This document shows positions 12,243-13,122 of a stretch of DNA of 13,122 nucleotides, piece after piece. The position numbers and the translations under genes were made by a program. The stretch spans positions 917 through 14,038 of the forward strand of contig MHKL01000039.1 of the NCBI GenBank assembly GCA_001818835.1, given 5' to 3'. The number at the start of each line of letters is the position of its first letter. Positions within the stretch are counted from its first letter, which is position 1. A model generated the notes under the pieces. That model was not told the DNA's origin. It searched no databases and saw only the letters and a list, made by a program, of their open reading frames with translations. The stretch comes from Candidatus Komeilibacteria bacterium RIFCSPLOWO2_01_FULL_45_10 (GTDB lineage Bacteria; Patescibacteriota; Patescibacteriia; UBA1558; UBA10009).

Positions 12243-13122
12243 TTACTTATTAAACAGAAAATAGGCCACGTCGCCGTCTTTCATGACGTAATCTTTGCCT
12301 TCGGTTTTTACCAGCCCCTTTTCCTTGGCTTTAGTTTCGCCGCCGGCTTCGACTAAATCGCGCCAGTTGGTAATTTCCGCCCTGACAAACCCCTTTTCAA
12401 AATCGGTATGAATGGCGCCGGCGGCTTGGGGAGCTAAAGTTCCCTTGGTAATGGTCCAGGCATGCGATTCTTTGGGCCCGGCCGTAAAGAAAGTAATCAG
12501 GTTTAAGAGTTTGTAAGATTCAACAATCAAACGGTCCAGACCGGTTTGGTTAATGCCGGCCGCGGCCAGATATTCTTTAATTTCTTCATCTGAAAGAGAA
12601 GCAAGTTCCGCTTCCAATTTAGCGCAAATTCTCAACTGTTCTCCCGGCTCCCTTCGGCCCGACTCAGGGCAGGCTTTATTTAATTCATTTTCATCAACAT
12701 TATAAACATACATAATCGGTTTGGCCGTTAAAAGATTGAGTTCTTTGATGAAATGTTCGTCTTCTTTGCCCGCTGTGCCGCCGGCCTTGCCGCCAGGCAG
12801 GCGAGGCGAGGCCACGGCCAGCTGGTTGGCGAATTTTTCCTGCTCCAGGATGTTTTTCAGTTCTTTTAAAACCTCAATATTTTTTAAAAGTTCTTTGGCC
12901 GCGGCGCCTTTGGCCTGTTTTTCCAGGTTAGACAGGCGCTTGCTGACCGTTTCCAAATCGGCCAGAATCAGTTCCAGGTTAACGGTTTTAATGTCGCTGT
13001 CCGGATCAATCTTGCCGGCGACATGGACAATGTCATCGTTGGCAAAGTCCCTGACCACTTCCACAATGGCGTCAACTTCGCGGATGCGCGCCAGGAACTT
13101 ATTGCCCAGCCCTTCGCCTTCC
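12243..13122 (-). CDS. ychF: Obg-like ATPase YchF, C-terminal part (cut by window edge)
   Basis: YchF/OLA1 is a ribosome-associated P-loop protein that prefers ATP over GTP. The frame is open to the window edge, giving 292 residues without the N-terminal Walker region. Visible are the EGEGLGNKFLARIREVDAIV segment, a coiled-coil helical domain, and MYVYNVDE with the NxxE-type G4 motif that explains loss of guanine specificity. Next come YKLLNLITFFTAGPKE, WTI..GTLAPQAAGAIHTDFEKGF, and the C-terminal TGS domain ending KDYVMKDGDVAYFLFN. The internal ATG at 13064 is not the start. Two non-conserved insertions, VASPRLPGGKAGGTAG and NKACPESGRREPGE, coincide with GC-rich palindromic DNA. Confidence 0.95.
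   Translation of the reverse strand, partial: EGEGLGNKFLARIREVDAIVEVVRDFANDDIVHVAGKIDPDSDIKTVNLELILADLETVSKRLSNLEKQAKGAAAKELLKNIEVLKELKNILEQEKFANQLAVASPRLPGGKAGGTAGKEDEHFIKELNLLTAKPIMYVYNVDENELNKACPESGRREPGEQLRICAKLEAELASLSDEEIKEYLAAAGINQTGLDRLIVESYKLLNLITFFTAGPKESHAWTITKGTLAPQAAGAIHTDFEKGFVRAEITNWRDLVEAGGETKAKEKGLVKTEGKDYVMKDGDVAYFLFNK
12650..12669. repeat. Short palindrome inside ychF (first)
   Basis: CCCT-TCG (12650-12656) pairs with CGA-CTC-AGGG (12660-12669) with a three-base bulge. It is in frame and encodes part of CPESGRREPG, next to the G4 motif. It resembles the CCCTTCGAC...CTCAGGG type of dispersed bacterial repeat. Confidence 0.5.
12784..12802. repeat. Short palindrome inside ychF (second)
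   Basis: GCC-T-TGCC (12784-12791) pairs with GGCA-GGC (12796-12802), with one bulged T and a GCCA loop. It is in frame within the Gly/Ala/Pro-rich insertion of the coiled-coil domain. Confidence 0.45.

Overview
The window looks like a chromosomal segment of a Candidate Phyla Radiation (Patescibacteria, Parcubacteria-like) bacterium. This is inferred from compact housekeeping genes with divergent sequences, a four-repeat ribosomal protein S1, small lineage-specific membrane proteins, almost no Shine-Dalgarno (SD) sequences before housekeeping genes, and intergenic spacers full of short palindromes. No rRNA, tRNA, CRISPR array, transposase or integrase was found.

Layout. The minus strand at 1-1778 carries the N-terminal part of ftsH (cut by the window edge) and rpsA, each with a near-consensus promoter. 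A divergent gene for a basic coiled-coil-like protein (1930-2463) has a -10 box so close to its ATG that its mRNA is probably leaderless. After a hairpin-rich spacer (2464-2674) comes a plus-strand run: a metallo-beta-lactamase-fold protein with degenerate metal ligands, a 114-residue and a 35-residue single-pass membrane protein, and gyrA. Then follow a NIF3-like protein, ruvB, and the pair queH-queA (last steps of queuosine synthesis). Two small minus-strand orphan genes (6461-6742 and 9101-9349) sit between these plus-strand genes. Each has its own promoter, a strong SD and a terminator, unlike the housekeeping genes.

The 669-base stretch 11054-11722 holds no conventional gene. It contains a three-way-junction palindrome; a candidate structured RNA (about 11198-11469) with a promoter, a strong terminator, several SD motifs and a 16-base segment complementary to the usual 3' end of 16S rRNA; and a second promoter with a structured leader before a 73-residue membrane protein. 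After another hairpin-rich spacer (11945-12242) the window ends in the C-terminal 292 residues of YchF on the minus strand.

The most unusual theme is small repeat DNA. (1) Five copies of a hairpin with CCCTGAAGT / ACTTCAGGG arms lie between genes, and two have T-rich tails typical of terminators. (2) Palindromes lie in frame inside rpsA, queH, queA and ychF, resembling the palindromic elements known inside Rickettsia proteins. (3) Heptanucleotide tandem repeats occur both in a spacer and twice inside queA.
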